From the NCBI GenBank assembly GCA_003216895.1, contig QCID01000006.1:20578-84577 (forward strand): DNA of 64,000 nt, in the 5' to 3' direction. Position numbers and translations under genes: made by a program. The notes beneath the pieces were generated by a model. The model had not been told where the DNA came from. It saw nothing but the letters and a program-made list of their open reading frames with translations, and searched no databases. The stretch is from Prochlorococcus sp. AG-402-K04 (GTDB lineage: Bacteria > Cyanobacteriota > Cyanobacteriia > PCC-6307 > Cyanobiaceae). This document shows positions 26,389-34,395 of the stretch, piece after piece (positions within the stretch are counted from its first letter, which is position 1; every line of letters starts with the position of its first letter).

Positions 26389-26913
26389 TTACTGAAAAAG
26401 ACAGTATTTTTCCAAATTACTCTCAACAAGGTTTTTAACAGTAACGTGAAGATATTTTGTACCTTTTAATGCAATATTAAGGTCAGGACAGAAATCATTT
26501 TTTAATTTTCCCCTTTGAATTTTGACATCGGCAAGTATTGCCATTCTTGTAAAATATCTTTCTTTAGATTTATCGGTTAATCTTGGTTTAGGAAGATATC
26601 TCAACGAATTCTCAAGGTCAGATTGAATTTGACTACCAATTTCTGGAACCAGAAGATTACCTTTATTCATTCTTAGAAATGCTACTCCTCGTGCATAATA
26701 ACCTTGATGATGTTTAGGGTTTTCTTCAATAAGAAAATTACATGCTCTATAAACTTTTGACCATTCTTTCTCAAAATAACTTGCATAATCGAAACTATCC
26801 TTACATTCTGACCAATAGTAATTTTCTAATTTAGTGTTTTTTTGGTTGCTACAAGATTGACCGAAAAATACGCTAAAGAAAATAATTATCCCTAATAAAA
26901 ATCTATTTCTCAT
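26389..26913 (-). CDS. Predicted lipoprotein with TPR-like helices
   Basis: 174 residues. The signal MRNRFLLGIIIFFSVFFGQSC ends in a lipobox-like GQSC. The mature part includes YRACNFLIEENPKHHQGYYARGVAFLRM, a TPR-like helical pair, and further cysteines. No named family. It is the last gene before the tRNA-Ser gene and the only one between repeat 9 and the final arm cluster. Confidence 0.6.
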   Translation of the reverse strand: MRNRFLLGIIIFFSVFFGQSCSNQKNTKLENYYWSECKDSFDYASYFEKEWSKVYRACNFLIEENPKHHQGYYARGVAFLRMNKGNLLVPEIGSQIQSDLENSLRYLPKPRLTDKSKERYFTRMAILADVKIQRGKLKNDFCPDLNIALKGTKYLHVTVKNLVESNLEKYCLFQ

Positions 26914-26992
26914 TTAATCTATTTAATAAGCAATTACTCTTTCAATATAATCTTAATCATTAATCTCCAGTATTAGAAAAGCATTAGAAGAA

Positions 26993-27056
26993 ATCCACCA
27001 GCACCGAAATATCCACCAGCACGTCAACTAATATCACCCAGCACATCCACCAGCAC
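26993..27056 (+). repeat. 12-mer cluster next to tRNA-Ser
   Basis: Four copies: ATCCACCAGCAC (26993), ATCCACCAGCAC (27011), ATCACCCAGCAC (27033) and ATCCACCAGCAC (27045), the last two tandem. The tandem pair is the same as at the end of repeat 3. They lie ~110 bases from the tRNA core. Confidence 0.8.
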
Positions 27057-27178
27057 AATCTTCAGACATAGAAAGATTTGCAAGATCTCTAGCGATCAAT
27101 AATTCCTGAAAACAACTACTAGAACTAGACTTCTGTAAGTCTATGGATCCGCAGGAATTACAAAATACGGAGAGGGTG
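27045..27178 (+). repeat. 134-base direct repeat, copy B (at the tRNA-Ser gene)
   Basis: Counterpart of 24233-24366. Within it AATTCCTG (27100) and CAGGAATT (27152) can pair around an inner hairpin TAGACTT-CTGT-AAGTCTA (27126-27143), making a structured element just downstream of the tRNA. It ends with the 13 bases that form the 3' end of the tRNA gene and its flank. Confidence 0.9.
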
Positions 27179-27254
27179 GGATTCGAACCCACGGATAGTT
27201 TTAGCTATCAAACGATTTCGAGTCGTTCGCTTTCGACCACTCAGCCACCTCTCC
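27168..27254 (-). tRNA. trnS-CGA: tRNA-Ser (anticodon CGA)
   Basis: Read on the minus strand: acceptor stem GGAGAGG/CCTCTCC, D-arm GGCTGAGTGGTCGAAAGC, anticodon loop CTCGAAA (CGA at 27218-27220), long variable arm typical of serine tRNA, and T-loop GGTTCGAATCC. The 3' CCA is not encoded. It reads UCG codons. The 3' end is the apparent integration target of the island; ten partial copies of that end are scattered through the preceding 8 kb. Confidence 0.97.
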
Positions 27255-27327
27255 CTAAAAAAAGTTTAAAGCAAACTCCTATTTTCTATTAGAAATAAAG
27301 ATAATTAAAAATTTAATTCTTAATTAT

Positions 27328-28377
27328 TTAATCCCATCCTGCCTTTCTCATAAGATCGATTGCTTTTTTATTATTTGAACCTAATTGATCAATGGTCACA
27401 TTATCTGGAGTAAATTCTCCAAATTGTTTAACTTCTTTCGTTGTATTAAAACCAACCAAGGGATGTTCAAATGTTGGGGCAGCTAAACCCATGCTCCCAG
27501 TTGGAGAAGCTAAATACTCTAAAAGCTGAATAGCTTCCTCTTTATTCTCAGCATATTTAGCTATTCCACCTGCACTTACATTTACATGGGCAGGATTAGG
27601 AGTAAGAACCTTTACTTTTGCTGCCAACCTTTTGTCTTTACTCCCATTTACACCAGCAAGCATTCTTGAGACATAGTAATGATTTACAATACCCACTCCA
27701 CATTTACCCTGTGCAACAGCTCTAATAACACCTATATCTCCAGGAAAAAAAGGTTGATCAATGTTTGAAATCAAACCTTTAAGCCATTCTTTAGTTTTGG
27801 CTTCTCCTTTATTGACTAGTTGATTAGCTACTAAAGATTGGTTGTATGGACTATTTCTTTTCCTTACACAAACAAGGCCATCTAATGAAGGATTTGCAAG
27901 ATCTGAATAATCTTTAATTGAATTTATATCTACTAATTTAGGATTGGCGACCATCACTCTAACCCTTCTTGTTAGGGCATACCATCTTGCTTGAGGATCA
28001 CGATATTCTATTGGAACATTTTTATCTAATTCAGAAGATCTATACGACTGAAGAAGTCCACTTTTTGCAGCATTGCTAATTCGAGCCGCATCAACAAGGA
28101 GTATTACATCGGCTTTAGAATTAGCTCCTTCCCTTTTCAATCTTTCAACTAAAGAAATACCTGTAGCCTCAATTAATCGAATTTTTATTCCTGTCTCCTC
28201 TGCAAATTCCTTATATATCTGTTTATCGGTATTGTAATGCCTGCCTGAATAAACCCTTACTTCTCTTTCGGTGTCTTTTGAGACTTCTCCATCGGAATCT
28301 TTTACTCGGTTCAAGCTACAAGAAACTAATAGGGAACTTGCTATAACAGAAGTAAAAAGACGCTTAATCAATTTCAT
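27328..28377 (-). CDS. futA: Iron(III)-binding periplasmic protein (FutA/IdiA family)
   Basis: 349 residues from ATG 28377, where a lipoprotein-type signal starts (MKLIKRLFTSVIASSLLVSC). The mature part has the ABC iron-binder layout: VRVYSGRHYNTDKQIYKEF, ADVILLVDAARI, VRVMVANP and GVGIVNHYY with paired tyrosines that ligate Fe(III) in this family. It delivers iron to a FutBC transporter or protects photosystem II under iron shortage; permease genes are not in the window. An upstream ATG (28422) would add 15 residues before the signal. It is divergent from the PiuC-type gene. Confidence 0.92.
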   Translation of the reverse strand: MKLIKRLFTSVIASSLLVSCSLNRVKDSDGEVSKDTEREVRVYSGRHYNTDKQIYKEFAEETGIKIRLIEATGISLVERLKREGANSKADVILLVDAARISNAAKSGLLQSYRSSELDKNVPIEYRDPQARWYALTRRVRVMVANPKLVDINSIKDYSDLANPSLDGLVCVRKRNSPYNQSLVANQLVNKGEAKTKEWLKGLISNIDQPFFPGDIGVIRAVAQGKCGVGIVNHYYVSRMLAGVNGSKDKRLAAKVKVLTPNPAHVNVSAGGIAKYAENKEEAIQLLEYLASPTGSMGLAAPTFEHPLVGFNTTKEVKQFGEFTPDNVTIDQLGSNNKKAIDLMRKAGWD

Positions 28378-28524
28378 TAATCTATCTAGGGAAGGGATTA
28401 ATATCTTTAATAGACTAGACAAGAAGACACAGCTAAATATAGCTTCGCAACTTTGATACGTATTTAAGTATAAATTGATATCCTATTTATGCTTTAAGAT
28501 AGTAATTAAGTTTAGATAGTAAAA

Positions 28525-29190
28525 ATGGAATATTTAACCAATTCGTTAATCAATCAATTAGAAGCTCTTCAAATAGTTAATAAACTCAAAGCAGAGAAAT
28601 CATTATGGCAAGATGGCAAAAAAACTGCAGGAAGGCATGCTGCAGAAATCAAATCTAATCTTCAATTAGATAAAAATTCAGAATTATCAATAGAGCTTAG
28701 AGATATTATTGTTAATAAAATAATTTCAAATCCCCTTATAAAAAGTTTTACATTACCTAGTCTTATCCATGGAGTCATGTTTACTCAATCCCTAACTGGA
28801 GATGGCTATGGCTCACATATTGATAATCCTTATATGACTACAGGAAGAAGTGATCTATCTTTTACATTATTTTTAAACGCACCAGAAGATTATGAAGGTG
28901 GTGAGTTATGTATTCAGACGATCAATAAAACTGAAAAAATTAAACTATCTGCTGGAGAAATCATAATTTATCCCAGCACAAAACTACATTCTGTTGCTGA
29001 AGTCAAAGATGGTGAACGTCATGTATGTGTAGGCTGGATTCAAAGCTATGTACAAAATAATGAAGATAGAAATTTCTTATTCGGACTTGATGCTGGAGCA
29101 AAAGGACTACTTTCAAAACATGGAAGGTCTGATGAACTGGATTTAATTTTCCAGGCATACAGCAATCTTCTTAGAAGGCTAGGAGATTAA
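28525..29190 (+). CDS. piuC: PiuC-type Fe(II)/2-oxoglutarate hydroxylase
   Basis: 221 residues with a prolyl-4-hydroxylase-like double-stranded beta helix. The iron ligands appear as HIDNPYM (H...D) and KLHSVAEV (H), and the oxoglutarate-binding arginine in GERHVCVGW. PiuC/PKHD proteins are associated with iron uptake genes in many bacteria; here it is divergent from futA, sharing a 147-base promoter region. Substrate unknown. Confidence 0.9.
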   Translation: MEYLTNSLINQLEALQIVNKLKAEKSLWQDGKKTAGRHAAEIKSNLQLDKNSELSIELRDIIVNKIISNPLIKSFTLPSLIHGVMFTQSLTGDGYGSHIDNPYMTTGRSDLSFTLFLNAPEDYEGGELCIQTINKTEKIKLSAGEIIIYPSTKLHSVAEVKDGERHVCVGWIQSYVQNNEDRNFLFGLDAGAKGLLSKHGRSDELDLIFQAYSNLLRRLGD

Positions 29191-29276
29191 ATCGATCACT
29201 TTATACAGTAAGAGGTAAAAAAAGAACTTTCATTAGAAGGTTTCACCCACCAAAATAGATATAAATAAAAATTGGC

Positions 29277-29522
29277 ATGCAAAGTAAAACACCTATTGGA
29301 ATATTCCTTGCTGCAGCAGCTGCTTTAGCAACTAACGCAATTATTCCTGACAATTCAATGGCTGGAGAAAAACATGAAGACATGGGTGGTTTAAAGGAAT
29401 GGACTACAGATCAAGAAATAGACGAGGATGGAAAGCTTGACGAAGCTGCTCAAAAAGCTGCTGACAAAGCAAAAAAAGCGGATGTATGTATTCCTATTGG
29501 TGAGGGTGAGAACTGCTGGTAA
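29277..29522 (+). CDS. Small exported acidic protein
   Basis: 81 residues: a signal-like N-terminus (GIFLAAAAALATNAIIPDNSMAG), an acidic lysine-rich middle (GKLDEAAQKAADKAKKAD) and a C-terminal CIPIGEGENCW with two cysteines able to form a disulfide or bind a metal. No family recognised. It lies between the iron genes and the porin and is followed by a strong terminator. Confidence 0.7.
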   Translation: MQSKTPIGIFLAAAAALATNAIIPDNSMAGEKHEDMGGLKEWTTDQEIDEDGKLDEAAQKAADKAKKADVCIPIGEGENCW

Positions 29523-29546
29523 AAAATTTTTCTATTAAAAAAAGCA

Positions 29547-29573
29547 AAAAGCCCCTTAATAGGGGCTTTTATA
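29547..29573 (+). terminator. Rho-independent terminator
   Basis: AGCCCC-TTAATA-GGGGCT flanked by A- and T-runs, just after the 81-residue exported protein. Confidence 0.85.
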
Positions 29574-29582
29574 ATGCAAAAA

Positions 29583-29613
29583 AAAAACGCTCCCTTTTTA
29601 GAGGAGCGTTTTT
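29583..29613 (-). terminator. Rho-independent terminator of the porin gene
   Basis: AAAAACGCTCC and GGAGCGTTTTT form an 11-base stem with a 9-base loop, 20 bases after the porin stop in its direction. The symmetry means it may work both ways. Confidence 0.85.
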
Positions 29614-29632
29614 AAATTACTAATTATTCTAA

Positions 29633-30880
29633 TTAGAATCTGAATTCAGTTAGAAGAACTGCTCCAGTTACGTCTTTACCCTCAGCCTCGACATCTGTAC
29701 TACCAAATATGGCAGGTGTAACTGTTACGCCATCATTAACTTTGAAGGAGTAATAAGCCTCCCAAACAGAGTTGTCTTCTGATGGATCAGAACCACCGCC
29801 AACGATATTTGTAGCACTAACTCTTGAACCAAGAGCAAGTCCTGCTCTATTTCCATCAATGAATAGGTCCTTCCAATTAAGGCCAACCATCCAACCTGAC
29901 GCCTCATCTGCATAACCAGTTCCAGCATCATCGATACTAGAAGTGTCATAACCAAGCTGAACAGAAGGAAGTGCTCCTGCACTGTCAGGTCTCCAATATG
30001 CTCTCAAACCAATAGCCGTTTCAGAACTTCCTGAAGCTCTTGACTTACCTTTTGCTGTTGTGAAATAGCTATCAGACCAGCCATTATCTTTGAAAGCAAC
30101 AGCTCCAGATACTTGCCATTGTGGTGTGCCGTATTCAAGCTTCGTCAAGAAAGCCGACTTAGCATCATCTCCAAATAGACCTTGGCCTTCTTCAGACTTA
30201 GCTCCACCTTGACTTGTATATGCTGCACTTAGTGCCCATCTACCATCAGAAGGGTCCTCAGTTTGCTGTGTCCATGCAGCACCAAAACCAGCTTTAGTGC
30301 TTGAACCATAAACTGTTCCATTTCCACCAAGACTAAATTGCTTAGTTATTGGCTTATAGATGGAAGGAGAACTTGCAAGCATGTAGTAGTTCTCAATTTT
30401 CGGTCCAACCCAAACATTTAGGCTATCGCCAACTGGGAATCGATACCAAATCTTGTCAACTTTTAAAGCATCTGATGTGTTCTTACCAGCTGAAAGATAA
30501 GTACCTTGACCTTTGTCTACAAAATGATCAGAGACATTACCAGCCTTAAGCCTTATGTATAGATCGTCTCCTTGAGTGAAACTAGTAGACATGTTCAACT
30601 GATACATATATTCCATAGTGATGGAATCAGTATCTGTTTCATTATCATCATCAACATAACCAGTGATGAAAGCCGCCTTGCCGCTCATCTTTGTAGATGA
30701 AGAGAACTGACCAGCCATCACTTCGCCAAGTTTAGCTTCTACTCCATCAACACGAGCCTGAATGACTTCAGAACTTAAATCTGATTCGTTAGATACAGGA
30801 GAAATGTCGGCATTCGCAGCTAATGGTGCCATTAGGCCCAAAGCAGCAGGAGCAACCAGCAAACGCTGAAAAAGCTTCAT
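29633..30880 (-). CDS. Outer-membrane porin
   Basis: 415 residues from ATG 30880, where the signal peptide begins (MKLFQRLLVAPAALGLMAPL, then AANA). A short helical stretch (VIQARVDGVEAKLGEVMAG) takes the place where many cyanobacterial porins have an SLH domain. Then come alternating amphipathic beta strands up to a C-terminal aromatic end, LLTEFRF, typical of outer-membrane barrels. It resembles the abundant Som-type porins of marine picocyanobacteria. The upstream ATG at 30946 would put 22 residues before the signal and is unlikely. Confidence 0.88.
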   Translation of the reverse strand: MKLFQRLLVAPAALGLMAPLAANADISPVSNESDLSSEVIQARVDGVEAKLGEVMAGQFSSSTKMSGKAAFITGYVDDDNETDTDSITMEYMYQLNMSTSFTQGDDLYIRLKAGNVSDHFVDKGQGTYLSAGKNTSDALKVDKIWYRFPVGDSLNVWVGPKIENYYMLASSPSIYKPITKQFSLGGNGTVYGSSTKAGFGAAWTQQTEDPSDGRWALSAAYTSQGGAKSEEGQGLFGDDAKSAFLTKLEYGTPQWQVSGAVAFKDNGWSDSYFTTAKGKSRASGSSETAIGLRAYWRPDSAGALPSVQLGYDTSSIDDAGTGYADEASGWMVGLNWKDLFIDGNRAGLALGSRVSATNIVGGGSDPSEDNSVWEAYYSFKVNDGVTVTPAIFGSTDVEAEGKDVTGAVLLTEFRF

Positions 30881-31033
30881 TGTGTCCTCACACAAATATG
30901 TCGATAGAATAATAGTGTATTCATTTAGACATTTCACAGTATTCATTCCTGAAAGTATCTTTTTATACTTCGCTTGATAATATTAGATATATTTATTGCC
31001 AGAGAACAAAGAATTATTACTTGACGTTAAAAA

Positions 31034-31903
31034 CTAATTTGAACAAAGAGGGAAGCCGAGGACTTCTCTTTCCTCTAACCAAACTTCAGCTACTTTACGA
31101 GCCAAGGATCGAATTCTTGCAATAATTTTGGTTCTTTCGGTAACAGATATAACTCCTCTTGCCTCTAACAAGTTAAATGTGTGGCTACATTTTAGAACAT
31201 AATCAAGGCATGGAGCAGGGATTTTCTTAGCGATTAATTGCTGTGCTTCCTCCTCATAGATTTCAAAAAGTTTCCTTAAATTTTCCGAGTTAGATTCTTC
31301 AAAATTATATTTACATTGACCTTTTTCAAAAGGAAGCCAGATATCACCATATTTATTATTTTTGTTCCAAGAAAGATCCCAAATACTTTCAACATTTTGC
31401 AAATACATTGCCAATCTCTCTAGGCCATAAGTGATCTCAATCGAGACAGGCTTGCAATCAAGACCTCCACATTGCTGAAAATAAGTAAATTGAGTAACTT
31501 CCATACCATCAAGCCAAACTTCCCACCCAACTCCCCAGGCGCCAAGGGTTGGAGACTCCCAATTGTCTTCAACGAACCTAATATCGTGATCTTTAGCAGA
31601 AATCCCCAAGGCTTCAAGAGAAGACAAATAAATTTCTTGTATACCATCTAAAGAGGGCTTGATAAGAACTTGATATTGAAAATAATGTTGTGCTCTATTT
31701 GGATTGTCTCCATACCTCCCATCAGTTGGTCGTCGACAGGGCTCTGGGTAGGCCACAGCCCAAGGTTCTGGACCTATCGCTCTTAAAAAAGAATGAGGGC
31801 TCATTGTCCCTGCGCCCTTCTCTAAATCATATGGCTGAAGCAGCAAACAACCTTTCTCGCTCCAGAAATTATTGAGATTAGAAATTATGTCCTGGAAATA
31901 CAT
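31034..31903 (-). CDS. glyQ: Glycyl-tRNA synthetase alpha subunit
   Basis: 289 residues from ATG 31903 ([21 protein letters not shown]), the normal start of GlyQ. Clear class II motifs: [52 protein letters not shown]. The alpha subunit carries the aminoacylation active site of the bacterial alpha2-beta2 enzyme; glyS is not here. A longer reading to 31975 adds 24 residues absent from the family. Confidence 0.96.
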   Translation of the reverse strand: MYFQDIISNLNNFWSEKGCLLLQPYDLEKGAGTMSPHSFLRAIGPEPWAVAYPEPCRRPTDGRYGDNPNRAQHYFQYQVLIKPSLDGIQEIYLSSLEALGISAKDHDIRFVEDNWESPTLGAWGVGWEVWLDGMEVTQFTYFQQCGGLDCKPVSIEITYGLERLAMYLQNVESIWDLSWNKNNKYGDIWLPFEKGQCKYNFEESNSENLRKLFEIYEEEAQQLIAKKIPAPCLDYVLKCSHTFNLLEARGVISVTERTKIIARIRSLARKVAEVWLEEREVLGFPLCSN

Positions 31904-32428
31904 TAGTGTTGATATAACTGAATTAGAGGTGATTGACTTAACCTGGCGGGGTTTAAGATCAAGAAGTAGGTCCAATACCTCTCGCTTTTAAATAGCCTAC
32001 CGAGAAAACTAATTAAATTCTAAATCAACTAGTGATCATTTAAAGCTGAGTATCCAGATAAGGACAAAGAGGAAAATATATGAGTATTTATACTTAGCTA
32101 ACAAGAAGCACGTGCCTGCAAAAAAAATACATATTAATAGGAATAGTAAACAATAGACAATATTAAAATTAGCTAAATTCCAAAGATAAATTAGCTATAA
32201 AGTAGTTTGTAGTTAATTTATTTACCAAATAAAAAATTATACAAATAAAATACGTTCTTAATGAATACTTTTGATTTTAATTAGTATAATATTTAGTCCA
32301 TATACACTATCAAGCAATTCTTATTCGCAATAATACTTAATAATAAAAATCCATAATATATAGTACACCTGTATCCATTGTTCCGATTCGTCACAAGTCC
32401 TATATTAAGCAAGTAGTTAGCTAGAACT
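31904..32428. other. Gene-free stretch, 525 bases
   Basis: Very AT-rich spacer between core glyQ and the second variable region. No hairpin, tRNA fragment or attachment-type 12-mer was found. Confidence 0.4.
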
Positions 32429-33049
32429 ATGGAAACTTCACCCACCGAGGTGGTCGACTTAGCAAGTATTCCGCTCAGCAGCGAAGTAACGAAGGGGCTC
32501 GTGCCAGCCCAGGTGGAGTATGTCAAAGAATCGGTCATTGAAATAAACGAGGAACTGAGCTGCGTTGGGCAGTCGCTCAGGGCTGTTGCGGCCAACCTCT
32601 CAGACATAAAGAGCAACATCAAGCCTGGGAACTGGAGAGCCTTTTTGAAGTCTGGATCAATTAATTGCTCAGAAAGATTTGCTATTGACCTTGTGAGTGC
32701 ATACACCAACTGGCTTGGCGGTTCCGATATAGAAGACAATCTAATTGCATCATTGACCCCTAGATCATTAGCCCTAATGGGAAGCAAAGGGGTAACCGAC
32801 AAGGAGCGGCAAAAGGTATTCGAAGCTGTTGGGAACGGCGAAAGAATAACAGAAGCGACTGTAAGAGGCTTAGTCAAAGGGAACAAAAAAAAGACGAATA
32901 AATCCACCCAAAGAACTGAAAGCGAAAAGATCAAATCCCTAAAAGAGAAAGTCGAGACTTATAAAAAAATAATTAGCAACCTTCGGGATGAAAACAAGAA
33001 GCTTAGCAAATTACTATCTAATAGAGAAAAAATTGAATCACTTGTCTAA
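32429..33049 (+). CDS. Unknown protein with DUF3102-like core and coiled-coil tail
   Basis: 206 residues. The middle (VGQSLRAVAANLSDIKSNIKPGNWRAFLKSGSINCSERFAIDLVSAYTNWLGG) looks like the part of phage/plasmid proteins that precedes a DNA-binding helix in DUF3102-type proteins; this is a pattern judgement. The C-terminal ~55 residues are a lysine-rich coiled coil (EKIKSLKEKVETYKK...ENKKLSKLL). The first 350 bases are visibly richer in G and C than the neighbouring genes, a sign of transfer. It heads a run of small genes on the same strand. Confidence 0.65.
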   Translation: METSPTEVVDLASIPLSSEVTKGLVPAQVEYVKESVIEINEELSCVGQSLRAVAANLSDIKSNIKPGNWRAFLKSGSINCSERFAIDLVSAYTNWLGGSDIEDNLIASLTPRSLALMGSKGVTDKERQKVFEAVGNGERITEATVRGLVKGNKKKTNKSTQRTESEKIKSLKEKVETYKKIISNLRDENKKLSKLLSNREKIESLV

Positions 33050-33087
33050 TAAACAGTCCTTGAAATTTCTCACTACTATTATTTAAA

Positions 33088-33264
33088 ATGAAATCCTCAA
33101 AATTAAGCTCTAGAGTATCGGAACTACAGAAATTTATACCTGAGAATATCAACAGGATAGAGCAGGGAATCACGGGTAGACTGCTAGAAAAATACAAATA
33201 CAAACATATTTGCAATATAGAGAGTCCTTTAGATAGTAAAAAACAAATAAATAGAGAGGGTTAA
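33088..33264 (+). CDS. Small basic protein (58 aa), unknown
   Basis: ATG 33088 to TAA 33264: begins MKSSKLSSRVSELQKFIPEN and ends DSKKQINREG. Mostly helical and basic. Lies 38 bases after the coiled-coil protein and 4 bases before the next small gene, within a compact same-strand run; supported mainly by context. Confidence 0.5.
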   Translation: MKSSKLSSRVSELQKFIPENINRIEQGITGRLLEKYKYKHICNIESPLDSKKQINREG

Positions 33265-33268
33265 GATC

Positions 33269-33430
33269 ATGAATAAGTATTCAAAGTCTAGCAATAGATG
33301 CATACATTTATACAATCCTAAAAAAGAAGGGATAGGGTCTTATGATGTTCACTATATAAATGCTTACAAAAAAGAAATAGGCCCAAAAACTAACCTAGTC
33401 AAAAACGATAGAGAGAGGTACGCAGCATGA
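33269..33430 (+). CDS. Small basic protein (53 aa), unknown
   Basis: ATG 33269 to TGA 33430, MNKYSKSSNRCIHLYNPKKEG..., KNDRERYAA at the end. The stop overlaps the next start as ATGA (33427-33430), strong support for a translated gene in an operon. Family unknown. Confidence 0.6.
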   Translation: MNKYSKSSNRCIHLYNPKKEGIGSYDVHYINAYKKEIGPKTNLVKNDRERYAA

Positions 33431-33747
33431 TTCCATTCATTAGAAGTATATCTGAGTTAATGGCAATTACAGAGTCAAGAATGAGCGAAAAGAATCACAC
33501 TCATAACTATGAGAGCTACATTTCGATAATGGATAGTGGTCAAAGTAAAAGATATGCAAGATCTATAGAGAAAAAAGAAATCAATCTACCTGATATACCT
33601 AAAACAATAAGGCGTAGGTGGATACAAAACAAAAAATATATATCAAGATTTATTGATGAATTAGACTATAATAATCAAATCCAAACATCCTATGAGCTAA
33701 CCTTATTAGAAAGACAAAGCAAAAGCAATCAACAGGATGTTGCCTAA
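33427..33747 (+). CDS. Unknown soluble protein (106 aa)
   Basis: Begins MIPFIRSISELMAITESRMSE; the middle ARSIEKKEINLPDIPKTIRRRWIQNKKYISRFIDEL is basic and helical. No family recognised. Start overlaps the previous stop; the next gene starts 2 bases after its own stop. Confidence 0.6.
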   Translation: MIPFIRSISELMAITESRMSEKNHTHNYESYISIMDSGQSKRYARSIEKKEINLPDIPKTIRRRWIQNKKYISRFIDELDYNNQIQTSYELTLLERQSKSNQQDVA

Positions 33748-33749
33748 TC

Positions 33750-34091
33750 ATGAAGAAAACTGATATAAATCAAGGCTTAGAATATTTATCTGCGACCATG
33801 ATTCTCTCATATTTTTTTGTTCATAGTATTTTCCTTGTTCTGATTGGAATTACATTTTCAATTTACTTAATTAATATTAATTTTATTAATAGCATTATTA
33901 GAGCTACAAATAAGAATTTAGTTCTTAAAAACTCTGCACTTGAGTTTTATAAAAATAATAAGATAAAAAAATCTAATTCTATTAATATAGAATCAAAAAA
34001 AGTTGATAAAAAGCTAACATTAGTTGAAAGCGTAGAAGAATTAGGATTTATTCCTTCTATAGATGAAGATAAAGAAAGCAGTGCTGCATAA
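33750..34091 (+). CDS. Small membrane-anchored protein (113 aa), unknown
   Basis: Two hydrophobic segments (about 14-32 and 34-50) form a hairpin, followed by a lysine/asparagine-rich cytoplasmic tail. Final gene of the five-gene run starting at 32429. Family not recognised. Confidence 0.6.
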   Translation: MKKTDINQGLEYLSATMILSYFFVHSIFLVLIGITFSIYLININFINSIIRATNKNLVLKNSALEFYKNNKIKKSNSINIESKKVDKKLTLVESVEELGFIPSIDEDKESSAA

Positions 34092-34200
34092 TTTAATCTG
34101 TAGCCATAGATATTGTTATTAAATTTCAATTATTATAGAGCCTATTATCTCTTTACAAATTAAATAATAAAGGTTAGCCTGGTATACATGCAATCAGTAA

Positions 34201-34395
34201 ATGCAAGAAGATCAAAAAGTGATAGAAGATATATTAGTAAAAGGTTTATCTCATATCTTAAAAAGAACAGTAGTGGTAAGTCCAGGTGATCAATTAGCTA
34301 TTGCTCAAGAGTATAAAGAGTGGATAAATTGTATATCTTCAAGCGATTTTTCAGAACAAGAGATATTAGTTATAGATAAATTTACGTTTACCTAA
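34201..34395 (+). CDS. Small protein (64 aa), paralogue of the one at 37.5 kb
   Basis: MQEDQKVIEDILVKGLSHIL...EYKEWINCISSSDFSEQEIL. The part EYKEWI...EQEIL matches EFKEWI...QQEIL in the 66-residue protein at 37481-37681, as do overall length and position of the N-terminal helix. Soluble, all-helical by appearance; function unknown. Confidence 0.55.
   Translation: MQEDQKVIEDILVKGLSHILKRTVVVSPGDQLAIAQEYKEWINCISSSDFSEQEILVIDKFTFT

Noticed and set aside
18891..27056. Reading the attachment repeats as a CRISPR array or integron attC sites
   Set aside because: Units are separated by 0.2-2.2 kb and not by uniform spacers, and the repeats are direct copies of a tRNA end with tandem 12-mers, not imperfect palindromes like attC.
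28378..28524. Fur box between futA and piuC
   Set aside because: Expected on biological grounds, but I could not find a convincing inverted repeat of the Fur type in these 147 bases.
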